In this document: positions 37,790 through 49,516 of the stretch, one piece after another
Layout: the number at the start of each line of letters is the position of its first letter
Numbering within the stretch: position 1 is the first letter of the stretch
DNA from: Lithospermum erythrorhizon
Taxonomy: Eukaryota; Streptophyta; Magnoliopsida; Boraginales; Boraginaceae
Assembly: GCA_019722365.1 (NCBI GenBank)
Contig: JADFUC010000836.1
Coordinates: 1 to 64,000, forward strand
Reading direction: 5' to 3'
DNA length: 64,000 nucleotides
Position numbers and translations under genes: made by a program
The notes under the pieces: generated by a model
Database searches by the model: none
What the model was told of the DNA's origin: nothing
Seen by the model: only the letters and a program-made list of their open reading frames with translations

Positions 37790-38568
37790 ATATGGTTAAT
37801 GGACTACCAATGATTAATGAACCAGAACATCTATGTGATGCATGTGTCAAAGGAAAACACATCACAAAGTTTTCTATGTTGGAAAATCAAATAACTAAAA
37901 GCACTGAAATAGTTCACATGCATATAGCCGGGTCCATTTGACGTCATGTCACTTGAAGGAAATAGGTATTACTTAACTTTTATTGATGATTATAGTAGAA
38001 AAAGTTGGGTATACATACCAAATAAAAAGCTAAGCTTTAAAAAATTTAAGGAGTTTAAAGCAAGAAATTAAAAAATAAAGTGGGATGTAATCAAGATACT
38101 GATTTGATAGAGGAGGTGAATACAAGTCAATTTTTTAATAATTCTTGCAAAGAGCATGGAATTATTCACGCTGACAACGCATATACCACACACAACAAAT
38201 GGCGCTGGCAGTAGAAAGATCGCACAAATTTTGACATTAAAGATGAAAGCAGCATAGTTAAGAAATTTTTGGGCTGAAGCCTTGTTATGTGTTGTCTATT
38301 TGTTGAACCGTTGTCCCACAAAAAGTGTAAAGTTCAAGACTCCAAATGAAGCATGGAGTGTGCAAACCATCCGTTGAACATCCTCGACTTTTCGAACGTG
38401 ACTGCGTATGCACATGTTCAAGATCAAAAAAGAAAGAAGCTTGACGACAAAGGAAATAAATGTATCTTCATCGGATATGACAAAAGAAGCAAGGCGTACA
38501 TGATCTATAATCCACTCACCAATGTGGTTATCATTTCGAGGGATGTTGAATTTGATGAAACATACTAA
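37790..38568 (+). pseudogene. Copia integrase remnant
   Basis: Fragments in order are CDACVKGKH (GAG-pre-integrase end), MSLEGNRYYLTFIDDYSRKSWVY (start of the core with its first Asp pair), HTQQMALAVERS-like sequence in a broken frame, and LDDKGNKCIFIGYDKRSKAYMIYNP with the typical C-terminal motif. Frame changes separate all of them. Confidence 0.82.
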
Positions 38569-38879
38569 TCGAGACGTGAGTCATGAAGAAAGCAGTGTTG
38601 GATGAAAAATTATTCTTCAATGATGATGATGAAAATGTTGACACCAACACGGTACGGTGAAAATAAGATCTAAGTCCTCCACACAAATTCAAATCAATAA
38701 ACTCCTCAATCAAATGCCTCCAATAACACCAAGAGACAACAACATGAGTGGTAACAAATAAAATCTCGTGGGGAGCACCGGTAGGAAACACGAGGAGGCT
38801 GCATTAAATTTATGACGACAAGTCCGGTATAAAATTTGATTATTCTTTATTTTTTTAATGGCAGTAACGTGAGCCAATA

Positions 38880-40412
38880 ACATATGAAGAAGCTAGTGAA
38901 AAAGAAAAATGGAAAAAGGCTATGGATGAAGAAATTGGTTCAATTAAAAGAAATGACACTTGGGAGCTTACAACTCTTCCAAAAGGAAATAATGCAATTG
39001 GAGTAAAGTGGGTATACAAGACAAAGACAAACCAAGAAGGAAAAGTAGAAAAATACAAGGCAAGGCTAGTAGTTAAAGGTTACAAGCAGAAGTATGGAAT
39101 CGATTATGATGAAGTGTTTGCCCCCAATAGCAAGAGAGTACATACCATATACATTCTTTATAGCACCGCAAATTTCAAAATCAACGGAAGATCTATCAAA
39201 TGAATGTTACCAACATTCTTGAAACGGGTTATCTCGAAGAAGAAGTTTATATTGGAGCAACCAATTGATATATTGAAAAAGGTCAAAAGACAAAGTGTAC
39301 GGTGCTAAAAGAAAGCGCGAGGCATGGTTTAAAAGCAATCTCCAAGAGCTGGAACATAAGTGGTGGATGAGTACTTTCAGATAATTGATTTTGTGAAAAA
39401 AGTCCATATGAGCACGCTTCCTTACATAAAAATAAATCAAAATTGAAATATGATGATTGTATGTTTAAATGTAGATGATATGATTTTTAATGGGTAACGA
39501 CCTGGTATGTTCAAGAGTTTAAGAAAGTAATGACTGATGAATTTGAAAACGACGTATATAGGAATGCTCAGCTTTCTTGGAGTCAAGTCATGCCGTAAAG
39601 TCAAGCTGAATCTTGTGTCGCATGTACATGCAAAACAAGTTTTAAACAAGTTTACAATGAAAGAATGTGTTGCAGAGCACGCCTAAATGTAAGTAGGGAA
39701 TGAAGTTAAGAACTCGATTCAATGAAAGAATCGTAAATCCTACACCGCTCAAAAAACCGGTTGAAAGTTTAAGGTAGTCTTAACTTTCACTGCCCAAATA
39801 TTAAGTGTATGCGCTGGACTCGTAAGCAAGTAAGCATGGAAAACTCTGGGCAAGATCATTTCATAGCAAAGAAAAAGAATTTTAAGATACATCAAATGCA
39901 TACTTGAATATGATTTATTTTACACTCATTCTCAAGATTCAAAATTAGTTGGCTACTCAGACAGTGATTATGGTGGTGATTCGGATGACGGGAAAAGTAC
40001 CTCCGGATATGCATTTCACATTGGCTCAGCAATATTCTCGTGGTCATCAAAGAAGCAGCAAACAGTCGCCCTCTCAACATGTGAAGCTGAATATATGGCA
40101 GCAGCAACATGCACATGTCAAGCTATGTGGTTAGGCTACATATTAAATGAGTTAAATCTAGCAAAGGAAGGTCCAATTACGATTTATGTAGATAACAAAT
40201 CTGCTATTTCACTTGCAAAAAATCCAGTGTCACACAGTCGAAGCAAGCATATAAACATTAAATATCATTTCATTCGAGAACAGGTAAACAACAAGATTGT
40301 GGAATTGGTGCACTGTAGAACTGAAGAACAATTAGCCGATATTTTTACAAAGCCATTAAAGACAGAGGTGTTTCAGACTTTGAAAGAGAAGCTCGGAATG
40401 CAAAGTCGCTAG
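38880..40412 (+). pseudogene. Copia reverse transcriptase and RNase H remnant
   Basis: The reverse transcriptase starts with WELTTLPKGNNAIGVKWVYK and RLVVKGYKQKYGIDYDEVFAP, then decays from about 39130. RNase H is recognisable from 39948: GYSDSDYGGDSDDGKSTSGY, a frame change, then QTVALSTCEAEYMAAATCTC. It continues uninterrupted from 40095 to the stop at 40410-40412 with VDNKSAISLAKNPVSHSRSK and LADIFTKPL. Catalytic acidic residues are still visible in the RNase H part. Confidence 0.88.
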
Positions 40413-40425
40413 TTGAGGGGGGTAT

Positions 40426-40765
40426 TGAATTACAACTACAAGATGCATGCGGAAAAATAGTGGAATAAAATAATAATAAAATATAGATCATTAGTTTTAT
40501 ACGGTAATAAAAGGTAATAGGTTATGCATCAGAAAAGCACGCGAGATTATCGCATTTTTTTCACTATAAATATCTCATACATGTAGTGATATAAATAACA
40601 TAGAAAAACAATAACTTTATTGCATATAATAATACAAATCTCTCCACAGAGATAATTGAGCAGCAACTCATCTAATAATAGTTTATTATTCATATTTATA
40701 TAATAAATATATATAGTTCAATTATCGAGTATTAATATATTATTAAACGTATCACGTTTCCAACA
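40426..40765 (+). repeat. 3' LTR of the copia element
   Basis: 340 bp from TGAATTACAAC to TTTCCAACA, directly after the polypurine tract. It contains a TATAAATA box at about 40564. The ends are assigned from TG...CA and the tract position, because no second LTR exists in the window for comparison. Confidence 0.7.
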
Positions 40766-41857
40766 GTTGCAAACTATGACAGTAATTACTGGATATATGG
40801 ACATGGATGATAAATTTCATTTTGTTACGCAATTATCAAATTTTCGAAGATGTTCCATAATGTGCAGAATCAAATTTTCATGAGATATCTACTGGAAATG
40901 CTGGTCTAAGTTCTATGTTTCTTACAATTTCTCTTTCTGTTTCAAGGATGTTATATTTCACTATATCTGGTACTCTATTATTTCATATTTAATGAGTTAT
41001 CTTTTCTCCTTACAAGATGATGACTTTATAGTTTTTACATTTCCCCACCCCGAATGGTACTCCCTCCACTCAAATCTATCTTAACCCACATCTATGTGAT
41101 GATTGTTTGTGTTTTGTTCAAAATTTAAGAAGTGCATTGAAATTAGTAGTCAACTTGAAAACAGCTCAAATGAGGTATCTAATTAATCTCACTTATGTTA
41201 GGGTGGATGTAATGCCAGTAGTATGTTGCTCTCAGTTTGTTGTTACCTTCTCCTTTTATCCTTTACACCCCAGTTTGGTATGAACAGAGTAGAGGGAAGA
41301 AAAAATGTTTAGTGTAGTTTTTCGGCCAATGATAAAAGTTGGTTGTTGAAATCGGATCACTAGGTTTTTCAAATATATATACTCCCTTTAGTTCATTTTG
41401 GTAAATATTTTCGTTTTGCATATCAAATTTTAGCATTAATTATTTTTTATTCCTTATTCTAGTATATTTAAAATTGATATAATTTGATTCGCCTTTAAAT
41501 ATGTTTTCATAATTATTTTCTTGTAATTTTTTGTCAAATTAAAAAAATAACTCAATGGCGAGATTTTTATAGAAAAATAAAAACTAAAGTTAAAATGAAT
41601 TAGTTGTAAGTGTTATATCAGATATAATAGTCAAACAACTAAAATGGGCTCATTTTGACTACTCATATTTCAGATATGTTAAATTGTAAAGTTGTAGATG
41701 GTAAAGCCAGACCTACTTTTGCCAATCTTAAAAATGCTTCCTTTGCTTTCCACAAGAGTGCTATGTAATAACTGACCGTCTCAATTTCGATTAGTCGAAA
41801 GCCTCTTAAGAGACATTGAGAATATTGATATTGATATCTATAAATATTGAACTATAA

Positions 41858-42805
41858 GGGTCCATTTGATATGAAGGAATGAATTTGAAGGTAATGGAAT
41901 GAATGTGGTAATGGAATGCACGTAGGAAATGAATTGTTTTGAACAATTCAATTACTTTATTTGGTATGTTATATGAATCAAATAATTTATCTTACATATT
42001 TCATATATGATAATAAGAATAAACAATACAAAATTATATATATTAATTAGATTTCACTATATATATATTAATTATAAATTTATTTAATTATTTATTGAAA
42101 ATAATCAAGATAAAATAATGTTAATATATTCATTTCAAGCATATATTCTAAAGTAATTAGTAGTAATTTTGGAAGTTAGTACAAACATATAATATATTAA
42201 GTTTCCATATTCAACATATAGTTTAAAATACAATATACTTAGTTTTAAGGTAATATTATAAAATATTAATTTTAATATATTTTTCAAAAAAAATCAAAGA
42301 AATTGATATTAAGATATTCATTAGAATTATAGATGTTAGCATAATTTAGATATTATTACTTTAAAGTATCTTAATATTTTAAATTTTTAATATTACTAAT
42401 ATATTTTATAACAAAATTATATATGCTATTATAAAATAGCTTCCCGCTTATAATTTTCTACATTAAATATATATTTGTCATATATTGATTAATTGATTAT
42501 ATAAAAAATTAAAAAAATTATATATATCATATTAATATAGCTAATATAACACACATATATTTAATATTATATGACATATAAATATACAACTATTTATTTA
42601 TATTTATAATATTAATAAATTGTACTTGTATAAGGTAATGACCACCACCATTATATTAGGTAATGGTTTAACACATCATGTGGGATAATGTGATTGCTTA
42701 AGAGAATGGAATCAAGTAAGGGTTTAAATATCAAACTAAATAATGAAATCGAATCTCATTCCATTCCATTATATCTCATTCCATTCCAACATACCAAACA
42801 CAATC
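41858..42805. mobile_element. Tourist/Harbinger-type foldback element with TAA duplications
   Basis: The left end GGGTCCATTTGATATGAAGG pairs with the right end CCTTCC-like CCATTCCAACATACCAAACA. TAA flanks both edges (41855-41857 and 42806-42808). The 948-bp interior is extremely AT-rich with no coding potential. Confidence 0.75.
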
Positions 42806-43262
42806 TAAATATTTAAGTGAGAAATGACCTATAGTTTTGAATAACACTAAAAGTTTCCTTACCCTCAAAATAGACTACATTATCTTCATATTGAAACAAT
42901 AAACAAAAGGGATGAAATTATGATTTTGCCATTAATTGAAACTTCCTCAAACACTTCATTTGAACAATAGGGTAAATGACATCCAGACCTTCAAGTTTTA
43001 TCTTAAAGGTCAATTGGATTCTTAAATTTTTTTTTTTGTATTACTACTTTATGTTCCTAAATTTTATCTTATATGTAAATAGGATCCTTTAGTATTAAAT
43101 CAAATATTTTATTGATTATTAAAGATTGAAACATTTAATTAATTTTTATCTAACAAAAAATATTTTTTCCATTAAAATTTATAGAACAATATTGTATCTT
43201 AAATTGATAAATATAAGAATGTCAATAATAACATAAGTAAAATTATCCATTTAAATATATAT

Positions 43263-43498
43263 TACTCCCTTCAATTCAAAACATAAGACCTTTTCGTTTT
43301 TCAGTATCCAAATCTAATCACCAATAACTAATTAATAACATGATAAAAAATTGTAAAAATTTAATTTTATGAAAATATATTTAAATATAAACTTATTAAT
43401 ATCGCTTATATTTTTGAACTAAGTGAATAAGTGAATCACTTGGCCAAAGCCAAGTACGCAAAAACGAAACATCTTATAATATGAATTGGAGGTAGTAT
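43263..43498. mobile_element. Stowaway-like MITE
   Basis: TACTCCCTTCAATTCA at the left pairs with TGAATTGGAGGTAGTA at the right. The length is 236 bp, non-coding and AT-rich. TA at each edge fits a Tc1/Mariner target duplication. Confidence 0.75.
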
Positions 43499-43639
43499 GT
43501 ATTTTTTTAAAATATCAAGCTATTAAATACATAGTAATTTTTATTAAACAAATATAATTTTAATATGAAATATAATTAATTATTAAATATAATATGAATT
43601 GCATTTTTTTTGTGAAATAGCACATTGTGATCAAACTAC

Positions 43640-43930
43640 CCCTCTTTCATTGCTTCTCCTCCTTCTTTTTCTTCTTTCTTTTCAAGATAACCACCACCAC
43701 CCCGCCACTAACTTGTACCCTCACCGCCTGGTACCCTAGCCCCACTCCACACCACTCACAAAAATTAGCGAACCCGCTCTTTCCCCCTCCCCCGCTTCGT
43801 GATGCCCTACCCTGCCTCATGTTTCAGACCCCTAACCTCTTCTAATTCGCACCCCCATTTTGAAAAAACTCTAACCACCCATCCCCAATTTGAAGAAAAC
43901 CCCCTCCCTCAATTTTGGACGAATTTGGGG
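43640..43930 (+). other. Pyrimidine-rich block
   Basis: C-rich and CT-rich on the plus strand (CTCCTCCTTCTTTTTC, CCACCACCACCCCGCC, CCCCCTCCCCCGC). Open frames here are low-complexity and I do not regard them as genes. It sits in the middle of the nested element at 42970-45236. Confidence 0.6.
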
Positions 43931-44083
43931 AAGCGCTTGTGGTAAGCGGGCGGAGGCGGACAGATAGCGGTGGTTTGAAAAGAATAAGGAAATGAGATGA
44001 AGAAAGGTGAAGGGTTATTTTTGTATTTTCGCATGAATAGAGTGCTATTTATGCAAAAGAATTTATGAATGGTGCTAAATATT

Positions 44084-44343
44084 ATTCCCTCCATTTTTTT
44101 TATTTGTCGTTTTAGCCCCAAAAAAAATTATTTCAAAATATTTGTCATTCTAGTATAGAAAGTTGTAGTTCTACATGTATTTCCAATGTACTTTTTCACT
44201 ATTGTTTCTCATGAAATTATCAATCAACCAATGAATAGTTTTAAATGATTGTCATACCACATTTTCAATGTATTTTTTGATTAATTTTTTTTCTTAATTT
44301 ATGTGAAAATTGCTAGAACGACAAATAAAAAATGGAGGGAGTA
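44084..44343. mobile_element. Stowaway-like MITE with well-kept terminal repeats
   Basis: The left terminal repeat CCCTCCATTTTTTTTATTTG then TCGTT pairs with AACGACAAATAAAAAATGGA then GGGAG at the right. The element is 260 bp and is the best-preserved of the family that includes 2050-2320 and 15150-15392. Confidence 0.85.
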
Positions 44344-44493
44344 AATTGATGGATTGACTTGTGCTATATACCCAAATTTCTCAATGTACTTGAATGTATA
44401 AAGGTAGTTGAACAAGTCATAATTGATCCAAAAATCCAATTAAAAATTCAAGAACCCAATTAGCATTCAATATTAATTTCAGACACTTATACG

Positions 44494-45212
44494 TAGGGAT
44501 GTGAAAATTGAAAAAAAAAAAACTTGATCCGCACCGATTTTAACCGATTTGGTTGAAATTTTTTTAAAACCGACTTTTTTGCAGTTTGTGGTTTTACCGA
44601 AAACCGAACCGATATTTTGTACATTTTATGTATATTTGATTACATAATATAACTTTACATAAAATTGAATATTAGAAATATTTCAATATACATTAATCCA
44701 TTATTAACTTCATATGTTATGTGTTGTAGACTATAATCCATAAATGAATCTGAGAACACTAATTAGTAGGAGTAAGTAATAACTAGTGCCTTCACTTTTC
44801 CAAATATACGGTAAAGTCTCACCACCAGGTTTATATCAAAAGTAGCCCCCATCAAATTGTAAGAATCTCACCCGAACCTCTCAAATTGTAAGAATCCCAC
44901 TCGAACCTTTCTCTATGAAATTTGTAACAAACATTAATTTTGGATGTTCTTTCATCTTTTAATTGAATGTTCAAATTGTAATAGACCTTAAACTTATATA
45001 TTTTCGCACATTTAATATCCGATTTTTGAAAATGATATATTTTATATGAAAAAAAACGATTAGCACTGAATCAAGCACTCTAAACACCCCCGATTAACCG
45101 ACTTGCACAGCACCGAACAAAACCGAAAACCTAATTTACACCGCATCGGTTAAACCGAAAACACGGGCAAGAATGAGAAAATCGACTGAAGTCATACGGA
45201 TTAACATCCTTA
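44494..45212. mobile_element. hAT-like non-autonomous element
   Basis: Ends TAGGGATG and CATCCTTA are near-inverted repeats. Flanking 8-mers CTTATACG (44486-44493) and CCTATATG (45213-45220) match at 6 of 8 positions, suggesting an old 8-bp duplication. The interior has repeated CCGATTTTAACCGATTTGG and AACCGAAAAC motifs in inverted orientation, and no coding capacity. A similar terminus, AAAACATCCCTAC, occurs near 15064. Confidence 0.6.
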
Positions 45213-45371
45213 CCTATATGTCATTTACCCCTTAAAAATATAAAGACTAATATAGATACAATAATACTTTAGTTCCTAAATAACAATTTAGGTGTGGAAT
45301 TGTGGATACAACAACTCGGCCTCAAAATCCCCTATAACAAAATTTAGACTTTTTGACCAAGAAGCTGAGAG

Positions 45372-46728
45372 TTAATTTTGCTGTGGCTAGACCATTTTAA
45401 TTTCTAGGCACCCCCTGTACCGTAATCTGGGCATTTCTCGAACTATTTTAATTTCTGCTATCTCGATCCTTTATACCTAATTTTCACTACAATATATATT
45501 GAAATGACTATGTTACTCCTAAAATACACATTGAAATAAATATATTACAGTAAAATAACTATTTTATCCTAATATTACACAAAAATATAAGCATCCAGTG
45601 ATATGTAATTGAAAATAACCACTACCCTTTTCTTCCTTAACCCACCCCAACCCAATCTTTTGAGATGGATAACACTAAATAAATAAAACCCCCGACAATC
45701 TTTTTGAGATGGGATAACACAATAAATAAAAAGGTTTGATAATGAACAAACCTGTAATGATGGCTGTGATGGAACAAACCTGTAATTCATTCATCAGCCC
45801 ATCAAGTTAAACTTTCTTCCATGGAGTGGGTAAATTCATAAATATACGAAGTAATAAACAAGTTTGGTGTTTCACCTTTTCACAATTTATAAAAATAACA
45901 CTAGAACCAAGCAATCTTTCAAAAATATTAATTTATCATATGTTGTTTTTACTCCCTTCAAATTTTTCGATTTCATTATCATTTGGAGAACATGGTGTTC
46001 TTTCTTTAAATTTTCTTCAAAATGTTATTTTTATAACCTATCTAAAGATTTATAAATCTTAAAAAATGGGAATTTTATTATTCAATTTCTTTGGGATTTA
46101 TACTGTTGGTTGTTTTTCTATTCTGTAAATCCTTTGAATCTGCAAGCTTTAATCTTTCAGTTATGTCTGTTATGATGAGTTTTGTTGGAAAAAGTAAACA
46201 AAAGAACTTTAGAGAAGAAGAAGTAAATGCATTGAGGAGAAGTATGATTAGTTTGTAGCGAAGAGGTTATGTTTAGGTTTTAATAAAATGAAAAGATAAT
46301 GTCCGTTGGATGATTAATGTAATATGTGGCTGAATCAAGACCGTAAACTGGAGGGAACTGTAGCTAATGCAACAGAGAGGAGCTGTCTGGGGGTAGGGGT
46401 GGGGGCTGTGAAGTGGGGGCAGGTGGGGAGGGGCAGGATGGGGGTAAGTGTGGGGTAGGGGTGGGCCGGGTGAGTTAAGGAAGAAATGGGTGGTGGTTAT
46501 TTTAGTCATTATACTATTGTGTAATATTAGGGACAACATAGTCAATTTAATATAACACATACTACGTATTTTGGGCGATAATATACTATTTCCAACGCCA
46601 GACAGGAATGAAAATTTGATATGCGAGCAGGCGGCTCGTACAATTAAAATTTCAGGTCAGCCTGATTGTAGTACAATAATGTCCGTAAAATTAAAATAGC
46701 TCGCGCATTCACATAAAAAATTAACCAT
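45372..46728. mobile_element. Long-TIR (Mutator-like) non-autonomous element
   Basis: Diverged inverted arms of about 280 bp. GTTAATTTTGCTGTGGCTAG at the left corresponds to TTCACATAAAAAATTAACC at the right. CTAATATTACACAA and AACCACTACCC, TTCTTCCTTAACCCACC on the left pair with GGGTGAGTTAAGGAAGAA, GGGTGGTGGTTA and TTGTGTAATATTAG on the right. The interior 45800-46300 is AT-rich with no protein I recognise. A 9-bp duplication could not be confirmed. Confidence 0.6.
46376..46470 (+). other. G-rich tract with G-quadruplex potential
   Basis: Repeated runs of three to five G on the plus strand (GGGGGTAGGGGTGGGGGC, GTGGGGGCAGGTGGGGAGGG and GGGGTAAGTGTGGGGTAGGG) lie within 95 bp, in the right arm of the long-TIR element. 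This meets the simple G3+ four-run rule several times over. Confidence 0.8.
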
Positions 46729-47280
46729 ACGAAGAAGTTTCCTACCAAAATCCTAAAATTTAATGTTATGGAAATAATGTGATATTTGTAATCTTTTACA
46801 CCTATTTATTATCAGTTTCAAAGAATTACCTTAAAAGTTGATAAATAATTATTCATTAAAAAATTATCCCCGTTCAGTCGTTCTTGAGGTAAGCTCTAAA
46901 CATTATTGTTTCTTTTAATCTTTTATAAAGTTATATTTTGAGTTATAGCAGAATTGGGTATGAAAAATTATTGATTATAGTTGTAGAGCTGTTTTATTCT
47001 TATTTTTATTAGATATTACATATTAATATTAAATACTAGCTGGTAGGGTTTGTATATTGCTTATTCATATATTAATGTAAGAGACAGTCAGTGAATATAT
47101 TCTATCATAATTACAGTAATACAAGATTATTGTGTCGGAAACTGTTTAACCAGATATAGCAGCACATGAAATTCAATCTTAAGGATCATATATATTTTAG
47201 TAGTTCAATGTACATTTTATATTTGACAATTATTTGTATGACTAATAATTAAATGTGTTGTTGTGATCATAATTGAAAGC
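46729..47280. other. AT-rich upstream region of the F-box pseudogene
   Basis: No coding sequence or repeat recognised. Confidence 0.5.
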
Positions 47281-47302
47281 TATTGTGAAGATTCTTGATC
47301 CC

Positions 47303-49006
47303 TATGACTTTCATTGTGGTGAAATTTGGAAGAGATTCAGGTGTAAAGCGTCTGGAATTATCAAAGCGGATAGGATTGTATTATCGCCTTTGACACGCTT
47401 ATTTGTCATATAATGTCTTTTCTGCCTATGGAAGATGTTGTCCGAACTAGTTTGTTGCTCCTAGGTGGAAATCTCTCTGGAAAATTACTAGTAGCCTCCA
47501 TTTTCGTTTCGATGACATATTCGGAACTTCTTCTGAACAAGAAATCAGTTTATCGAAGTTTGCTAATTTTATCAATCGGGTTTTGATTCTTCATGATCTG
47601 AAATCCATTGAGAATTTTTCCATTGGATTTGAGCTAGGAGAACCATATTCTGATATGACTTACTCCCAAAATCTTGATAATTGGGTGGCCACTGGTATTG
47701 CTCTCAATGTAAAGAATTTTCGGATTGGTGGGTATAGTGGTTATCTAAGTGATAATGAATCAATCAATTCTAAATTTAGGTATCCTTCGGTTATGTTCAT
47801 GAGTAATTCGTTGGAAACTCTTGATTTTTCCAATATAGGGACCCTTGATCCCCCGAGAGTGGTTCGTCTTCCAAATGTTAAAACTCTTCGTTTGGTGAAT
47901 GTTGATTTCTCTTCTGATGAATCTATTGAAAGATTTATATCAGATTGCACATCTTGTTAGGATCCTTGGACGCGAGAACCAATTGTTAGGAATCCGCCTG
48001 CAATCCGCATTCACTAATGACAATCTCATACTGGCCAAGAACTCCTCGCATTCTCCCCAACTCATGTAATTGATTCAATAAACAGCACTGGGCTGCATTT
48101 ATGCTCAAGTAGAGCATGACAACACACAAATAGAAAGATAAATACCGAAGAACAACACAAAGCGATTTTACCCCGATTCCCCTCAACACGAAGGCCAGAC
48201 ATCCGCCCGCCGCAGATCCACTAATAAACCTGTAAGATTGTTACAGACTCAAGATCTCTACATCTACGAACTCATCCTGATGTTTTTCACCAAAAACTCC
48301 GAGGAACTCTCTCATATACGATCTCTTCAATCTCTCTCTATAACTATTTTCAACCTCACCGTTAATTACGATAAACTCTCAGCGAATCAGAATAAATCTA
48401 ACCTACAAGGTTGACATGGGTGATTCACACTCACAGAAGAGTGTTTACATGTTTCACCTCATTCCCGGTGTTCTCTAGAGGAACAATCCTCATACACAAT
48501 GAACACACATAATCATAGAGAAGCAAATATACATATATAGGATTAAAGATATGATTTTTAGCTGAAAATCGCTCAAGTGAGGTCGGGACTTTGGTCGGGA
48601 CTTGGCATCACCCGATCAAATCCCGATCTTCTCTCTGCTTCCAGTCTGCCCGAGGTCGGAGTTGAAAGGTCCCGGCTACCTGAAAGTCACTATTCACGCG
48701 CACTATTCATCAGCTAAAAAATTTCAAATAACGTGGCCACATTTCTGATGCAATCTCACACGTTGGAAGATCTGACGACATTATAGTTCCCCTGAGTACA
48801 GGCTTCTTATACGAACTCCTGCCCTCAAATCTTTCAGCATAGATGGCACTTCGGTGGGCTTCCAGTCACTAGAAAGCTTAAACTTGCTCTATAAAGCTAA
48901 AATCACTCTGGAATCTTATGATGGTGATGAATCAAGTTTGTATCTTCATCTTATAGAAGCAATTCATCCAGTAAAGCTTCTACATTTGGATGCTTCAGCG
49001 TTTCGG
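47303..49006 (+). pseudogene. F-box / leucine-rich repeat protein pseudogene
   Basis: Plant F-box proteins of this kind are substrate receptors of SCF ubiquitin ligases. The F-box is readable only across frame changes: KADRI (47363-47377), then DTLICHIMSFLPMEDVVRTS (from 47392), then RWKSLWKITSSLHFRFDDIF (from 47463). The LRR part continues openly through NFSIGFELGEP, SNSLETLDFSNIG and LPNVKTLRLVNVDFSSDESIERFISDC to a stop at 47958. About 850 bp later the homology resumes as RTPALKSFSIDGTSVGFQSLESL through HPVKLLHLDASAF (48812-49006), ending at a GTAAGC donor. The intervening DNA is an insertion. Two frameshifts plus the insertion make this a pseudogene. No downstream exon was found. Confidence 0.82.
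47955..48811. mobile_element. Solo-LTR-like insertion splitting the F-box pseudogene
   Basis: About 850 bp begins TGTTAGGATCC, with a second TGTTAGGAATCC at 47984. It carries GCGATTTTACCCCGATTCCC then CTCAACACGAAGGCC, resembling the conserved block of some plant copia LTRs. It ends near CCTGAGTACA. It interrupts F-box coding homology on both sides. Terminal TG...CA fits an LTR, but I could not identify a target duplication, and part of the host coding sequence between the flanks is gone. Confidence 0.55.
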
Positions 49007-49516
49007 GTAAGCTTTTAGCCTACCACTGACTTTGAAGATCTTGTGGTCTTTTGTAGTCATGGGTATTTTCTAATGATTCTTACTATTATTTTTTTGGGTT
49101 TTAGTGTTTCTATTATTGTGCAAGTTGTGCTCATGTAGTATCATACTAATGCCATGCCTATGTTCTATCCACTCTCAACAAGAAAAGATTAATTATCTTC
49201 ATGTAGTATCAAATTATGCCTATCTGCCCATGTTTAGTGTTATCCTAAATATAGTTTGAGAAGCAAATTTAACTTATTCTACCCACGCTCATACTTTATT
49301 TATCCTACCAGTCGATGCTACATCTTACTCCTTTTATCTTCAAATTCTAAGACTTCAGTTGTAGAATATTGCTTTTTAAATGTAAAAATGTTGGACACAC
49401 TAACAATTGGTCTTCCCTAGCTTTTCACTCTTTCCCATTGTATAATTGGATTCCACAAAGATCATGTCAATTAGGCAGGTCCTTTCACATTATGATTCAA
49501 TAGTTTAGTTTGACTC

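Larger units (their letters stand above)
36662..40765 (+). mobile_element. Ty1/copia retrotransposon, 5'-truncated and inactivated
   Basis: Plus-strand gag, zinc knuckle, protease, integrase, reverse transcriptase and RNase H remnants occur in copia order. They are followed by a polypurine tract (TTGAGGGGGG, 40413-40422) and a 3' LTR. I see no matching 5' LTR between the gypsy element and the gag remnant, so the left end has been lost or replaced. All coding parts carry stops or frameshifts except the RNase H end. Confidence 0.9.
42970..45236. mobile_element. Nested inverted-repeat element hosting three smaller elements
   Basis: The left end AGGGTAAATGACATCCAG pairs with the right end CTATATGTCATTTACCCCTT. 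Arms continue inward: TCAATTGGATTCTTAAATTT on the left pairs with AAAAATTCAAGAACCCAATT on the right once the inner hAT-like piece is removed. A second inner palindrome pairs GAAATAGCACATTGTGATC (about 43614) with the GAATAGAGTGCTATTT region (about 44037). Nested inside are elements at 43263-43498, 44084-44343 and 44494-45212. No intact coding sequence is present. Confidence 0.6.

Noticed and set aside
43627..43845. 72-codon frame rich in Pro, Thr and Phe
   Set aside because: Low-complexity translation of a pyrimidine tract inside a nested palindrome; not a gene.
46273..46560. Minus-strand 95-codon Pro/His-rich frame
   Set aside because: It is the translation of the C-rich complement of the G-rich tract, with no conserved features.
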